Below are positions 38,901 through 45,871 of a DNA stretch of 64,000 nt, in pieces (the first letter of the stretch is position 1; every line of letters starts with the position of its first letter). Under the pieces are notes generated by a model that saw only the letters and a list, made by a program, of their open reading frames with translations, searched no databases and had not been told where the DNA came from. Source of the DNA: Heliocidaris tuberculata (taxonomy: Eukaryota; Echinodermata; Echinoidea; Camarodonta; Echinometridae). Both the position numbers and the translations under genes were made by a program. Where the stretch lies: the NCBI GenBank assembly GCA_025618425.1, contig CM046844.1, forward strand, positions 805,253-869,252, written 5' to 3'.

Positions 38901-40068
38901 ATATTGGTGCTTTTACCTCTTCAACTTAGACTTAGAGGTCGTGACTAGCCTGGAAGGCTCTTTGCACTCATAGCGACTTTACTATACTTCGTGTGTAGAC
39001 TCTAGGCAGTCATCCACCTCGACACTTTCAAAACACCACTGCACAAAAGTCACCAACATTCACTCATAATCGGCATTTAATTTACAAGAAACGACACCAA
39101 CATATTCATGAAATACAATAAATTCAACTCACCGATGTTGGAAAAGATAATTTCGAAAATGAAATCCGTAATTTACTGTCACTTCTGGCGAAACGGGGTA
39201 TCGCAAGTCATGATGTACATTTCCTGATCGCCGCGAGCGCTGACATCTCCCGCTAAAAAATTCGGTCGTTAAAAGTTCGGTTCCTATCGCGCACACGTAA
39301 GTCCCGATTTTCGGTGTGTGCGATCGTAGAGATCGATGTGCACGCGATACCGAGTTTCGTTGTGGACAAAATTTTATTGGCCGATTTAGTCTAAAAACAT
39401 CGGCACCATAAAAACAACATGCGATCACAAAAAAAATTGGCGGGTATTTCTTAGGTTTTGGACATGATTTTGACTTTGGATTTTGCTGGAAATATCAAAA
39501 GTTCTTCCTAACGGCCATTTAAGGTAGGAAAGAGATTTTAAAGCACTGAATTTGAAAGAAAGTATTTTAAACGGGGTCTATCTTACTTTTCCCCCCATAC
39601 CTTAAGTACATGCGATAGAAAATGACTAGTATTTTTGCATTCGTCCCGCGTAGTGGTCAGTATGACCACTATACGTGGTGTGGCTCTTTGAACATGTTGA
39701 AGCCGTGACACTCGACAGGCCAAAATTGACGCAGCCATGACAGCCCCATGTCCCGTGAGTGGATCATAGCCTGCTATTCCACACACAAAAGCTATTGAAG
39801 CCTATTCACCCATAAAAGCTATTGTGGAGTACAAGCTTATCTTCAGATAAGCTGGTACATCTATAAGCGATTTTGATCATGTGACATGAAATAAATCAGA
39901 CATCGTACAGACATTAGAACTGCACAATTTTAAACGTGTGGGACTGACTACAAAAGTACGACCCCAAAACTCGACAAAATATTAAGCACCGTTTCATCAA
40001 AAGTAATTGCAATCAGAGAAATTTAGCATGTCCATAGCATTCTAAGGAATTTGAGCTTTGCTTACCAT
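9787..40068 (-). CDS. CAPZB: F-actin-capping protein subunit beta (whole gene)
   Basis: The beta subunit pairs with the alpha subunit to form CapZ, which binds actin filament barbed ends and stops subunit exchange. Exons 40066-40068, 33386-33490, 23050-23171, 21901-22014, 18723-18864, 18098-18160, 17388-17507 and 16541-16617 join in frame. They end with either 15702-15783 (275 residues) or 9787-9862 (273 residues). Family blocks appear in order: [98 protein letters not shown] and [13 protein letters not shown]. The length agrees with the roughly 272-residue vertebrate beta-2 form. Each splice phase matches its neighbour. The two last exons share the incoming phase, so the C-terminal actin-binding tentacle is probably alternatively spliced. 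The one-codon first exon is the least certain part. Confidence 0.95.
9960..10262. repeat. Very long GAA/TTC microsatellite
   Basis: About 75 uninterrupted GAA units run from 9960 to about 10186. Imperfect GGA and AAAAG-containing units continue to about 10262. On the CAPZB sense strand this is a TTC polypyrimidine tract ending about 97 bases upstream of the distal acceptor. Poly-arginine, poly-leucine and poly-phenylalanine reading frames here are products of the repeat and are not genes. Confidence 0.95.
10263..15672. other. CAPZB last intron or proximal 3' UTR, no gene seen
   Basis: This AT-rich stretch lies below the proximal CAPZB stop and above the distal exon, so it is proximal-isoform 3' UTR or distal-isoform intron. 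It holds C runs (10922-10935), T runs and a G run (15571-15588). Several minus-strand AATAAA-like hexamers exist, but no poly(A) site can be assigned. I saw no coding exon in it. Confidence 0.45.
15673..15697. repeat. TC/GA microsatellite just after CAPZB stop
   Basis: A TC run of about 12 units reads as GA on the CAPZB sense strand. It begins five bases after the proximal stop codon, so it is the very start of that isoform's 3' UTR. Confidence 0.9.
15702..15783 (-). CDS. CAPZB: CAPZB proximal last exon
   Basis: The acceptor TGTACTACAG is followed by GTCAGTTCAG. With the AG from exon 8 the first codon is AGG (Arg). The frame continues [20 protein letters not shown], then ALQDRN, then TAG. 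The SVQ start, spacing and ...EAL/ALQ ending resemble the vertebrate beta C-terminus, so this is taken as the standard tail. The C-terminal helix of the beta subunit is one of the two mobile tentacles that contact actin at the barbed end. Confidence 0.92.
16541..16617 (-). CDS. CAPZB: CAPZB exon 8
   Basis: The acceptor is TTATCTTTAG and the donor AAG|GTAAGT. The exon encodes [20 protein letters not shown] then IVNSL and two bases of an arginine codon (residues 224-249). This is the strongly conserved segment just before the tentacle. Its 3' phase fits both alternative last exons. Confidence 0.95.
17388..17507 (-). CDS. CAPZB: CAPZB exon 7
   Basis: A 120-bp phase-0 exon bounded by GATGACAG and GAG|GTATGT. 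It reads [20 protein letters not shown], then [20 protein letters not shown] (residues 184-223). It matches the family block with [12 protein letters not shown] and HIANIG. The middle (SDMAISNSQ) differs from the vertebrate EKDETVSDC stretch, which is a variable loop. Confidence 0.95.
17769..17896. mobile_element. Small palindromic MITE in CAPZB intron
   Basis: The ends are GGGGCCTGTAACATAAAGAG and its near-perfect reverse complement, with arms of about 30 bases. The middle contains inverted ATTGAT words. It resembles in design, but not in sequence, the palindrome at 58328-58467. No coding sequence is present. Confidence 0.75.
18098..18160 (-). CDS. CAPZB: CAPZB exon 6
   Basis: A 63-bp phase-0 exon with acceptor ATTAATACAG and donor CAG|GTAAGC. 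It encodes [20 protein letters not shown] plus Q (residues 163-183). [13 protein letters not shown] is a signature of the beta subunit fold. Confidence 0.96.
18723..18864 (-). CDS. CAPZB: CAPZB exon 5
   Basis: The exon starts after TTCTAG and ends at GTACAG|GTAACA. It completes a leucine codon and reads [20 protein letters not shown], then [20 protein letters not shown], then IHVVEVQ (residues 115-162). This is the best conserved part of the protein and makes the family assignment secure. Confidence 0.97.
19168..20113. mobile_element. Pearl-like nonautonomous element with 147-bp core repeats
   Basis: Terminal inverted words TGTCCCCGCCG and CGGCGGGGACA bound 946 bp. Inside are four direct repeats starting near 19342, 19489, 19636 and 19783 with an exact 147-bp period. 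An ACGG-rich tract (from about 19938) and a CA microsatellite follow. The right end carries a strong hairpin, CCCCTCGCGAACTTCGTTCG then GCGGGG. Terminal repeats, tandem core, ACGG tract and end hairpin are the layout known from pearl elements of bivalves and sea urchins, thought to be related to Helentron-derived elements. There is no coding sequence. Confidence 0.7.
19964..20055. repeat. CA/TG microsatellite
   Basis: About 46 mostly perfect CA units with a short GCGCGC interruption near 20031. It lies within the pearl-like element. Reading frames rich in Val-Cys or Thr-His here are caused by the repeat. Confidence 0.95.
21060..21437 (-). repeat. Dispersed repeat, copy 2 of 3
   Basis: The reverse complement matches 7187-7620 in order and spacing, including CATTCTCGTTCTCTTTATGT, GTCAGTTTGGAAGAT and CTCAGCAGGATTTAGCC. 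It lies in the CAPZB intron between exons 4 and 5. Class unknown. Confidence 0.6.
21901..22014 (-). CDS. CAPZB: CAPZB exon 4
   Basis: The acceptor is TTCCCTCAG and the donor GAATT|GTAAGT. It completes Arg77 and encodes [20 protein letters not shown], then [17 protein letters not shown] and two bases of Leu115. [12 protein letters not shown] and the helical RKLE.EAN.AFDQYR stretch match the family. Confidence 0.96.
22440..22965. mobile_element. Second tandem-core nonautonomous element
   Basis: Three units of about 150-160 bp each contain GACCTTTGA, GTCTTCCTATGGTGATAC, AGCACCAA and TTTGAAGTTCATACC followed by GGTTCTT. The array ends in GGACAGACGGACAACCCC and a hairpin (ATGCTTCTGGCCCC paired with GGGCAGAGGCAT, 22923-22961). 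Core repeats, an ACGG-like tract and a terminal hairpin parallel the element at 19168-20113, although the sequences differ. Confidence 0.6.
23050..23171 (-). CDS. CAPZB: CAPZB exon 3
   Basis: The exon follows GAATGCTCAG and ends TTACAG|GTAACA. It reads [20 protein letters not shown], then [20 protein letters not shown] and two bases of Arg77. It matches the family block with [18 protein letters not shown] and YLLCxYNRD.DSYR. Confidence 0.96.
23430..24197. mobile_element. Tc1/mariner-like nonautonomous element
   Basis: The element is bounded by TA dinucleotides. It starts CAGGGGAAACTTGACATAAC and ends with the inverted form (CTTGTTATGTGGAGTTTCCCCTG), with arms of about 26 bp. Secondary inverted copies of TTGTTATAGCC and ATCTCGTTATA lie inside. 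The TA target and CAGGGG-type termini fit Tc1/mariner. No transposase frame remains. Confidence 0.7.
24198..25044. other. CAPZB intron 2, no feature
   Basis: AT-rich intron sequence with TACATGTA-type palindromes (24827-24840) and an AAGACAAGACAAG run (24868-24890). No gene or clear repeat element was seen. Confidence 0.5.
25045..25465. mobile_element. GC-rich inverted-repeat element
   Basis: This is much more GC-rich than its surroundings. It contains repeated inverted words: TAAGGAGTCT near 25076 against AGACTCCTTA near 25195 and 25349, GGTGTAAAC twice, and GGGCGCCCCGAGAC twice. The outer ends CCCCTGTTACATCA and TTGGTTTAATAGGGG are imperfectly inverted. It reads as a composite MITE. The superfamily is not clear. 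Confidence 0.55.
25478..26268 (+). repeat. Six dispersed identical 16-bp motifs
   Basis: The exact word CGTGACAGACGGGACA occurs at 25478, 25659, 25848, 25871, 26084 and 26253. Start-to-start spacings are 181, 189, 23, 213 and 169 bases. The flanks are AT-rich and do not resemble each other, so this is not an obvious tandem repeat. The motif is GC-rich in an AT-rich intron. Function unknown. Confidence 0.9.
26872..27789 (+). mobile_element. piggyBac-like MITE, copy 1, interrupted
   Basis: TTAA at both ends encloses CCCTTTCAGGACA and, at the right, the inverted GAAAGGG. The body matches 29621-30049 and the reverse complement of 34683-35099, for example CTCAATGTGTTGCCAATTTA, ATGGACATAGTGTGTG and AACCACAAAATGTGGTCAATTG. 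TTAA plus CCC termini fit piggyBac. A second element (26901-27398) is inserted at an internal TTAA. Confidence 0.75.
26901..27398. mobile_element. Nested TTAA-site MITE with long inverted repeats
   Basis: The 498-bp insert is flanked by TTAA on both sides. It starts AGGGAAAGTTCACCC and ends GGGTGAACTTCCCCT, with arms of about 190 bp in which words such as CTTGAGTTTAAAAAATGCAG and GTGACGTCACATGCGAGCAG are mirrored. The uninterrupted MITE copies show the intact target site. It could be Kolobok-like or piggyBac-like. There is no coding sequence. Confidence 0.75.
28925..29178. repeat. 15-bp minisatellite
   Basis: About 17 copies of ATCTTATCATCTCTC, the last few with T in place of A in TTATC. Because 15 is divisible by three, all frames stay open and give pentapeptide repeats on both strands (LSSYH-like and MRDDK-like). 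It lies in CAPZB intron 2, in a wider pyrimidine-rich stretch to about 29410. Not a gene and not CRISPR. Confidence 0.95.
29621..30049 (+). mobile_element. piggyBac-like MITE, copy 2 (uninterrupted)
   Basis: TTAA/CCCTTTCAGGACAGG at the left and CAGGGTTAA at the right bound about 420 bp. At the position where copy 1 carries its insert, this copy reads straight through (GGAATTATTGAAGGGC then TAAATTG). Confidence 0.8.
30130..30640. mobile_element. Composite foldback element (A-B-A'-B' arms)
   Basis: Segment A (about 30137-30195, GAGGTTGAGAAAACACAAAG onward) is inverted at 30333-30394. Segment B (about 30207-30318, with AGGAAGTCCTCATTCTCTG and TTCACTTTCACTTTGATATG) is inverted at 30505-30620. 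TTTTCTGCAGAAAA-like words mark several junctions. The interleaved order cannot fold as one simple hairpin and suggests rearrangement of two related foldback units. Confidence 0.75.
30800..31060 (+). repeat. Dispersed repeat, copy 3 of 3
   Basis: It shares with 7187-7620 the order GTCCCA...ACCCATTTCTG, CTTTCAGC and GTCAATT(A/T)CTTATCATTTTGATG. It is shorter and more diverged, with short inverted words at its end (GGTCGACTAATGGC). Confidence 0.5.
31623..32909. mobile_element. hAT-type nonautonomous DNA transposon
   Basis: A perfect 8-bp duplication CTTTAATG flanks the element (31615-31622 and 32910-32917). Termini are CAGCGTCGGAAAT and the inverted form of CAGCCTAGGAATT, matching the hAT consensus CAGxGxxGGAAxT. 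Interior subterminal GGGGCGAC and AGCCCC words recur at both ends, as is usual for hAT transposase binding repeats. It is 1287 bp long. No long transposase frame is visible, so it is nonautonomous or decayed. It sits in CAPZB intron 2. Confidence 0.85.
33386..33490 (-). CDS. CAPZB: CAPZB exon 2
   Basis: The exon follows CCCATTCCAG and ends GACTTG|GTAAGA. It reads [20 protein letters not shown], then [15 protein letters not shown] (residues 2-36). It starts with a full codon, so exon 1 must end after a full codon. [15 protein letters not shown] is diagnostic. The leading AEDRHLER is a few residues longer than the vertebrate start. Confidence 0.96.
34683..35099 (-). mobile_element. piggyBac-like MITE, copy 3 (uninterrupted)
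   Basis: TTAACCCTTTCAAGACA at the left and TCCTGAAAGGGTTAA at the right, about 409 bp inside the TTAA sites. It lies in the opposite orientation to copies 1 and 2. Its uninterrupted site reads, on the minus strand, GGAATTATTTAAGGGGTAAA, giving the empty target of the nested insert in copy 1. Confidence 0.8.
35969..36030. repeat. Perfect 21-bp-arm palindrome in AT repeat
   Basis: AATTGTGCTAATATATTGCA plus C is mirrored exactly after a 20-base AT-rich spacer. A TA microsatellite (35938-35968) abuts the left arm. It could extrude as a cruciform. Confidence 0.9.
36386..37715. mobile_element. Large inverted-repeat element
   Basis: The sequence from about 36403 to 36590 (containing TATTAGCAGG, GATCATTCATACATGAGAGG and GAGTTGAAGAGTCCCT) returns inverted at about 37535-37715. 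A perfect small hairpin ACAAGCTTATCT/AGATAAGCTTGT lies at 36386-36411. A partial third copy of the arm lies at 39780-39865. GGTGGTTTGCAAGGTTCACC occurs as direct repeats near 36284 and 37381. Class unknown. Confidence 0.65.
36784..36985. repeat. Imperfect tandem repeat, about 50-60 bp
   Basis: Four partial copies of a unit containing CCTCTTCTCTTTCC, TAATGTATTTCTTTG and TTTTTCCTTT. It lies inside the larger inverted-repeat element. Confidence 0.7.
38003..38766. mobile_element. MITE with 28-bp termini and internal inverted repeat
   Basis: Terminal arms begin GCTAACTCGGCACTAGGG and match as inverted repeats over 28 bases with two mismatches. The interior is also inverted: the TTAGGCAGTTTAATCACA and CAGCTCGCATTCGCAATC words near 38225-38270 return reversed near 38505-38550. 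A short terminal hairpin lies at 38708-38766. There is no coding sequence. Confidence 0.8.
40066..40068 (-). CDS. CAPZB: CAPZB exon 1 start codon (proposed)
   Basis: On the minus strand the sequence reads GAAACAAAAATG|GTAAGCAAAG. It joins an ATG with A at -3 to an excellent donor, and phase 0 matches exon 2, giving MAEDRHLER. An alternative ATG|GTGAGA at 34211-34213 also has the right phase but lies in a repeat. A further ATG upstream at about 40188-40190 would make a short upstream frame ending before this start. I chose 40066 for its splice signal, Kozak context and promoter-like upstream sequence. Confidence 0.6.
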
Positions 40069-40450
40069 TTTTGTTTCTAAGATTTAGGTTCAAATAGGGT
40101 TATGATGAGATCTTTGTTTTGAGTCGCAACCTCCTGTTTCTTCCGCGATATGTGAACCCTCCCAAAATGGCAGAATACATCCGGGCTCCGATCTGCAATA
40201 GGGACGCCCTCCCAGTGGTTTTCCTTATTTGGCAAAAATACCAAGGGCCTCAGATATGAATATTCAAGACGAAATTTGTTCATGGATTTTATCTAAAACT
40301 TTTAAAATCAAAAGGAAACATTCACATTTTCATACTGACTGAAAATTACACGTTTTATGATCTTTCCGCCAATATGAAGAACAGAACTACTTCAGGGAAG
40401 GGAGTAATGGTCTGACGCTGTTTGTGATTCATGCCGTACCCGGAAGTTGT
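40069..40450 (-). promoter_or_regulatory. Proposed CAPZB promoter and 5' UTR
   Basis: Upstream of the proposed start, the minus strand contains GCGGAAG (near 40139-40145), a YY1-like GCCATTTTG (near 40163-40175) and more CpGs than its surroundings. The plus strand shows an ETS-type CCGGAAGT at about 40439-40446. There is no TATA box. ETS and YY1 motifs near the start fit a housekeeping promoter. Motif matching was by eye. Confidence 0.4.
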
Positions 40451-40868
40451 AGGCTGAATAAAATTTTGCGTTATTGATTAAATTTAAAGAGATTGTGGTA
40501 TTGCGTGGAATTTCATTCTAACTAATGAACCTAAAATCAACATATAGTCTCTTTTTCGTGCGATAAAACCAGAGTCGTGTTAGATTTTAGAATATGAATT
40601 GCGATTAAGATTAATCTTACGTTAATTAATCCTTTATAATTTATTTTGTAATTTGTTCTCTTTCTCATACATGTATTATAAAAATTAAACTTGAGGCAAA
40701 TTGAAAATGCTCTTTGCTCCATAACATATTCCCAAACTCATGACCATCATTATGGACAGAAAATACCTTATAGACAGGGATTTCAGGCCTATATGATTAT
40801 ATTTTTTTTTATAAATATGAATTGAATAGAAATTATTAATGTGTGAAAGAACAGACCCAAGTATCTGA

Positions 40869-41099
40869 GAAGCAGTGGTGACTGGATCTGGGATCTTGAT
40901 GCATTCTTTCCCAACCCTTTTCTATAGCTTGTCGAATAGACCTGTTAACAAAGTTATTCAAATTTATGGATGTTTCTTCCCTGGGGACCTAGTAAAGAGG
41001 TATTCCATTAATCTATTATTAATGAATGAACTACAACACTTGGAATCCAGTTTGCATACATTACTTGTTGCTATGTCTGACAAGCCTTTGACAAGCTAA
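40869..41099 (+). pseudogene. Orphan protein-like reading frame
   Basis: An open frame follows a stop at 40866-40868 and reads EAVVTGSGILMHSFPTLFYS, later NRPVNKVIQIYG, FFPGDLVKRY and LLMNELQHLESSLHTLL, ending DKPLTS and TAA. No ATG lies near its start and a weak acceptor (GAGAAGCAG) precedes it, so it could be a last exon or a captured gene fragment. The residue mix is more protein-like than the chance frames nearby. It lies just before the TTGAA tail of the LINE fragment. I do not recognise the family. Confidence 0.25.
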
Positions 41100-41109
41100 A
41101 TATAGAGAT

Positions 41110-43530
41110 TTTTGAATTGAATTGAATTGAATTGAATTTATTTCCACATCTCCATTTAAAAAGCAGTGGCGGATCTACGGGGGGGGGGGTTTAACCTCCC
41201 CCCCCCCCCTGGGCTGCCAAGTAAACATTTAATGTGCATAGGAAAACAAAAACAAAAAAAGAGAAAAAATAGAGCATGCAAGTATGCTTAAAATCGCAAG
41301 CTGGCAACCCTAAAAATGAAAAATCTCCCTACTTATACCTTAGTATACTTATACTTTAGTGTCCTTGATAATGTTGAGGTATTGTCATTCCATTGAAGGG
41401 TCTTTGCATGTTATTACTAATCTAAAAAAGGAAGTACCACAATAATCAACCCGATAGTCAAGTTTACCCCTATAATCATGAAAATTGCTATTTTTGCTGA
41501 AAATTGGGTTGAACATTTTTGGTAAAAGTCTCTTATTATACAAAAACATGAAAGTACCTAAATTGTAATTATGAAGGTGATACACAGAAAGAATTTTCAG
41601 TTTTTGAAAGAGAGGCATAGAATGACTACGGAAATTAGAGTTTGTAATTATTCTAACTATTCTTTTTTGTAATTTCAATAAGCTGTCAAGTAGGTATTTA
41701 TTGCTAGATCCCCATACAATTATACCATAATTTAAGTGAGGCAATATCAAAGTATTATATAGCATAAGTAATATCTTTTGAGGAACAAATTCTCTTAATC
41801 TATTAAGAACACCAATATTCCTAGAGATCTGATTTGATATTTTTTTAACATGGCTTTTCCATTTCATATCATCATCTATATTAATACCTAAAAAAATTAG
41901 TTTTTTCTTGTTGTATGGGTTAATTATCAATATATAGTTTAACATCATTTATTCCAATGCGCCTATATTTCCAAAGATCATAAAATGGGTTTTCTGTATA
42001 TTCAAAACCAATTTGTTAGCTATAAACCAATGATTAATTTTTCCTAATTCAACATTCACGATAGCATTGAATTCATCAACTTTTTTATGTTTGAGAAATA
42101 TATTTGTATCGTCTGCGAATAATATAAGCTTTAAATATCAGAACAATAATGCAAATCATTTATGTATATTAAAATAGGAGCGGGTCTAAAATTGATCCTT
42201 GAGGTACCCCGCATGTTACATGTTTTATTTTTGATGTTTTTGAATTAAAAACTGTAAATTGGTTGCGATCACTTAAATAACTTTGCATTAATTTCAAAGG
42301 GGTTCCTCTAATACCATAAAATTGAAGTTTCTTTAAAAGTATGCTGTGACTGATACAATCAAACGCCTTTTTAAGGTCCAAAAATACGCCTATAACAGTT
42401 TCCTTTTGTTCAATAGCTTCATTAATATTAAATAAAAATTGAATTAATGCATGAGTGGTAGAATGTTTCTCTCGAAAGCCAAACTGCTTATCATGGAGAA
42501 TATCATTATTGTCTAGGTAACTAAGAAATCTTACATATGGACATTTTTCGAGTATTTTTGTGAAACAAGTTAAAAGAGAAATAGGTCTATAAATGGAAAA
42601 AAGTATCTTTTGAACCATTTTTATATACTAGTAACTTTCGATATCTTACAACCCTTTGGTATGACACCTTTATTTAGGAAGATATTAAATATATAACACA
42701 AAGGTTTACATAAAATATGAATGGATCCTTTAATTACAATATTATAATATCTATTAGATCATAACCAGGTGCTTTTCCATTTTTCATGGATAAGACAGTA
42801 TCTATAATTTCCTTTTCTGTTATTGGTTTTAAAAACATAGAGTGTGGGAATGAACCTCTTAGAAAGGAAGAATAATCATAAGCATCATTACAAGTCATAC
42901 TATTAGCAAGATCTTGACCAATATTTACAAAGTATTCATTAAAGGAGTCAGCAATAATATCTGGGTCTTCTATAAGTGTGCCATTTTCTTTAAATTTTGT
43001 AACATTTTCAAATCTAGATTTAGAATTTCTATTGATAATGTTATTTATAAGTTGCCAGGTTTTATTAGTATTCCCTCTTACATTGTTAAATTTATTAGAG
43101 AAGAATTTCTTTTTGGTATATCTAATTGTATTGACATATCTATTCTTAAATGATTTGTATACTGAACGCCGATGATCTGTTGGATTTTGGATATATCTCC
43201 TGTATAACTTATTTTTCTTTCTATACATCTTCTTCAAGTCATGATCAAACCATGGATTTTTATTAAGCTGCACTTTTGATTTTTTAATGGAAAACAAGCT
43301 TCATACAGACTCATTATACTACTGATAAACTTATCATATAATATATTTGGGTCATATTCAAAGTAACAGTGATCACTCTCAAAATCAAAAACACTTTCAG
43401 CTACTTTCGTAACGAATACATTTATATTTTTATCATTGATTTGCCTTTTATCAATGTACAGATTATTTTTATTATGTTCAAAAGAGAAATCAAAAAGATA
43501 TGAGTAGGATTTTTGGAATATAAATTAAAG
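41110..43530 (-). mobile_element. Degraded LINE (jockey/CR1-like) with reverse transcriptase
   Basis: Read on the minus strand, the ORF2 linker to RT lies from about 43530 down (FISSIMSLYEACFP). RT blocks follow: YRPISLL, QFGFREKHSTTHA, FLDLKKAFDCISH (motif A), CGVPQGSIL (motif B), and ILFADDTNIF near 42100-42130 (motif C) in another frame. Then come LGINIDDDMKWKSH and LILPHLNYGIIVWG. Frameshifts near 43290, 42730, 42620, 42170 and 41950 break it. The endonuclease domain is missing (5' truncation). A TTCAA-unit tail with AATAAA lies at 41110-41150. It cannot be autonomous. Confidence 0.9.
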
Positions 43531-43596
43531 GGAAATTACATAAAGGTTATTATATGCATTATATATCAAATCACGCCCCTGTCTAGTTCTACTCTG

Positions 43597-43598
43597 TG

Positions 43599-43674
<76 letters not shown>
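43597..43674. repeat. Compound CA-TC microsatellite
   Basis: About 18 CA units run straight into about 19 TC units, ending before AATTGG. Confidence 0.95.
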
Positions 43675-43677
<3 letters not shown>

Positions 43678-44439
43678 GGTTAGATGTGTTCCACCGTATA
43701 AAACCATACATGTGCAAAATATGTTGATGTTTTGCCTTCTGATGAATTTCAGTGTAAGTACATATATCTGAAAAGAATCTCTAAAATTATTCATGCGCAC
43801 AGTTACGTTTGTCCGTCGTTTTCTTTTACTTTTGTGCGGCTGAATCTTACAATAACGAATACTTGTGAAAAGTGTATTCCAGATCATAAGATTGTACTAA
43901 ACTTAATAGATCTCAAAATAACAGAAAATATGGAGTTCTGAAACATTTCCAAAGGGGAAATAGTTTCCCCTGTCCCTCTCTGTCTTCCCCTACCCCTCTC
44001 TCCTATTCTCAATCCACCCTCTCCTCAAGATTCTCTTTCACCTTCTAGATATTTTTTTTTCCATTATACTTTTCTGTTGGCATGGTTTTAGTATAAACCA
44101 CTCAAGAAATGTTATTGGTTCATGGATCTTGGAAAGTCGCACACATTTTGGGATTAAATGGTGATTTTTTTTTTTCAGCATAGCATAGGGCGATGAACTT
44201 GAACTATTAATTTGTGCCAATCTTTTTCATATTAAAGTTAAGACTTAATTCTTTGTATTAAAAAAAAAAAAATTACGGACAACTCATTTTTACTCATTTC
44301 GTGGATAAAACCATGGATATTATGCTTCCTAATGGCAAAATGGTGATGTTAAAATTTCATCCCAAACACTTCATTTCAGTATAGCTGGTATTAATGCCCT
44401 ACGTCATGCCCAATAGGGCACGAAAATCTCTGAACAGAA
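43675..44439. other. Intergenic, no feature
   Basis: AT-rich sequence with T and A runs. Short frames on both strands have no recognisable domains. Confidence 0.5.
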
Positions 44440-44905
44440 CCAATATAGTCTGGCAGCCTGTTCCGAAATAGTCACCCCGTTATACGCATAAGATTTGACC
44501 CCTTGAAGTTACTTAGACCATCTAAGTAATTAAAAGAAAGGTTATCAGCCTCACCGTAGCTGTCGGATTTAGCCCCCAGAGCCCTCAAAGAGACCACAAA
44601 GTCGGGTATATTTCACCCCATCTCCCCCATGCATCAAATTTTGTCGGTAGGAAGAAGTATGATAGGACATTACAAAACACAAAAAAGTGACAAAAATTTT
44701 CGTCGGGATGGGGTGTCAGACGGCTACTAAAAATTGAGGTAAAATTTTCTACTTGAAGCCAAGGGACCAAATTTTGTTAGAAGGAAGAGCTATGGATGTA
44801 CATTACAAAAAACATAAAAATTGAAAAATTGTCCATCGGTAAGGGGTGTCAGAAAACAAAAAACACCAAAGTGTCCTTTGACAAAGCTTTGCCTCTAGAA
44901 TGGTC
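44440..44905 (+). repeat. Host repeat, copy A (empty site)
   Basis: This segment is the inverted counterpart of 49330-49683 joined to 51439-51480. Shared words include TTGACCCCTTGAAGTTACTT, GGGATGGGGTGTCAGA and AAGTATGATAGGACATTACA. At the point where copy B carries a 1.75-kb insert, copy A reads straight through, which fixes the insertion site. No coding function is recognised. Confidence 0.75.
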
Positions 44906-45001
44906 TGTAAGTGAAGAAAAGGCATTTTTAAAACTTATGACTATGATAACTCAGAAATGTTTCATTCAATTCAGTTCAAATTTACGTAACATAATTTTGA
45001 G

Positions 45002-45384
45002 TATAATTTTCTTGAGATGCAATTTGGTGTCAGTTAATCATTTCATTAATAAGTTATTACATTGTGAAAAATGTGTTGCTCTTTAAAAATTAGCCCCAAA
45101 ATATTGTCGGGATTATGTAAGCACACACCTATTGTTCATCTTCACCTGTTTGACAAGGCATACCAGAAGAGCCTGTCAGGTATCTGTGGTATATTCATGT
45201 GTTAATTATATAGACACCAAGCAAGCTCCTCTATTAGGCCTTGTCAGATGGTCAATATGTGTGTTTATATTATCCTGATTATATTGTTTGGCTACTTTTT
45301 AGAAAGCAATACATTTTTTTACAATTCGATAACTTATTAATGAAATGATCAATTGACACCAAATTTCACCTCAAGAAAATTATA
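45002..45384. repeat. Inverted repeat with 80-bp arms
   Basis: ATTTTCTTGAGATGCAATTT, then GGTGTCAGTTAATCATTTC and ATTAATAAGTTAT, in 45002-45082 return inverted at 45304-45384 with scattered mismatches. The 220-bp centre is unique. It may be a MITE or foldback. Confidence 0.75.
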
Positions 45385-45385
45385 A

Positions 45386-45871
45386 TATCTGTTTTCCAAG
45401 CTCCAGAAGCTTCAAAATGCTGCGGCTCGCATTGTTACTCTGTCCACCAAGCGTACCCATATCTCTCCTGTTTTGCAGTCGCTGCACTGGCTCCCTGTTA
45501 AACATCGCATTATTTTCAAAATTTTGTTGCTCACTTTTCACTGCGTTCACGGCTCTGCTCCCCAATACAATACCTCTTTAATTCAAAATTACACCCCCGC
45601 GAGATCTTTGCGCTCATCCACTTCCAGTTCTCTTGTGATTCCTAAAGTCGCAAAATCTTGGGGGGAAAGATCATTTGCCCACGCATGTCCTAAATTATGG
45701 AATAGCCTTCCTGAAGACATCAAAAGTGTATAACTTCTGATTCTTTTAAAAATCATGTAAAAACATTTCTGTTTAATTGTTAATTAATTTCTACATGCGC
45801 CTTGAGCACTCCATAGAGTGGATTTGGCGCTATATAAGTTACATGTATTATTATTATTATTATTATTATAC
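45386..45871 (+). mobile_element. LINE ORF2 C-terminus and tail
   Basis: The plus strand encodes KLQNAAARIVTLSTKRTHIS, PVLQSLHWLPVKHRIIFKIL, then KSWGERSFAHACPKLWNSLP followed by EDIKSV. This is the C-terminal signature of CR1/Rex-type elements. A stop follows and the fragment ends in GCGCTATATAAG and an ATT-unit tail (45847-45869). It is 5'-truncated and differs in family from the LINE at 41-43.5 kb. Confidence 0.88.

Larger units (their letters stand above)
33491..40065. other. CAPZB intron 1, repeat-rich
   Basis: 6.6 kb with no supported exon. It holds a CpG-rich patch (34340-34460), a piggyBac-like MITE (34683-35099), AT palindromes, a 36.4-37.7 kb inverted-repeat element, a 38.0-38.8 kb MITE and a second CpG-rich patch (39180-39420). 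The stretches 34090-34260 and 35350-35520 resemble each other as diverged direct repeats, the latter ending in the GGTGGACTTCCCCTTT terminus of the TTAA-site family. Confidence 0.5.

Noticed and set aside
39129..39428. CAPZB exon 1 ending at the GTGAGT donor near 39128
   Set aside because: The donor is good, but the frame needed for exon 2 contains no ATG in this stretch. It could be a noncoding alternative first exon.
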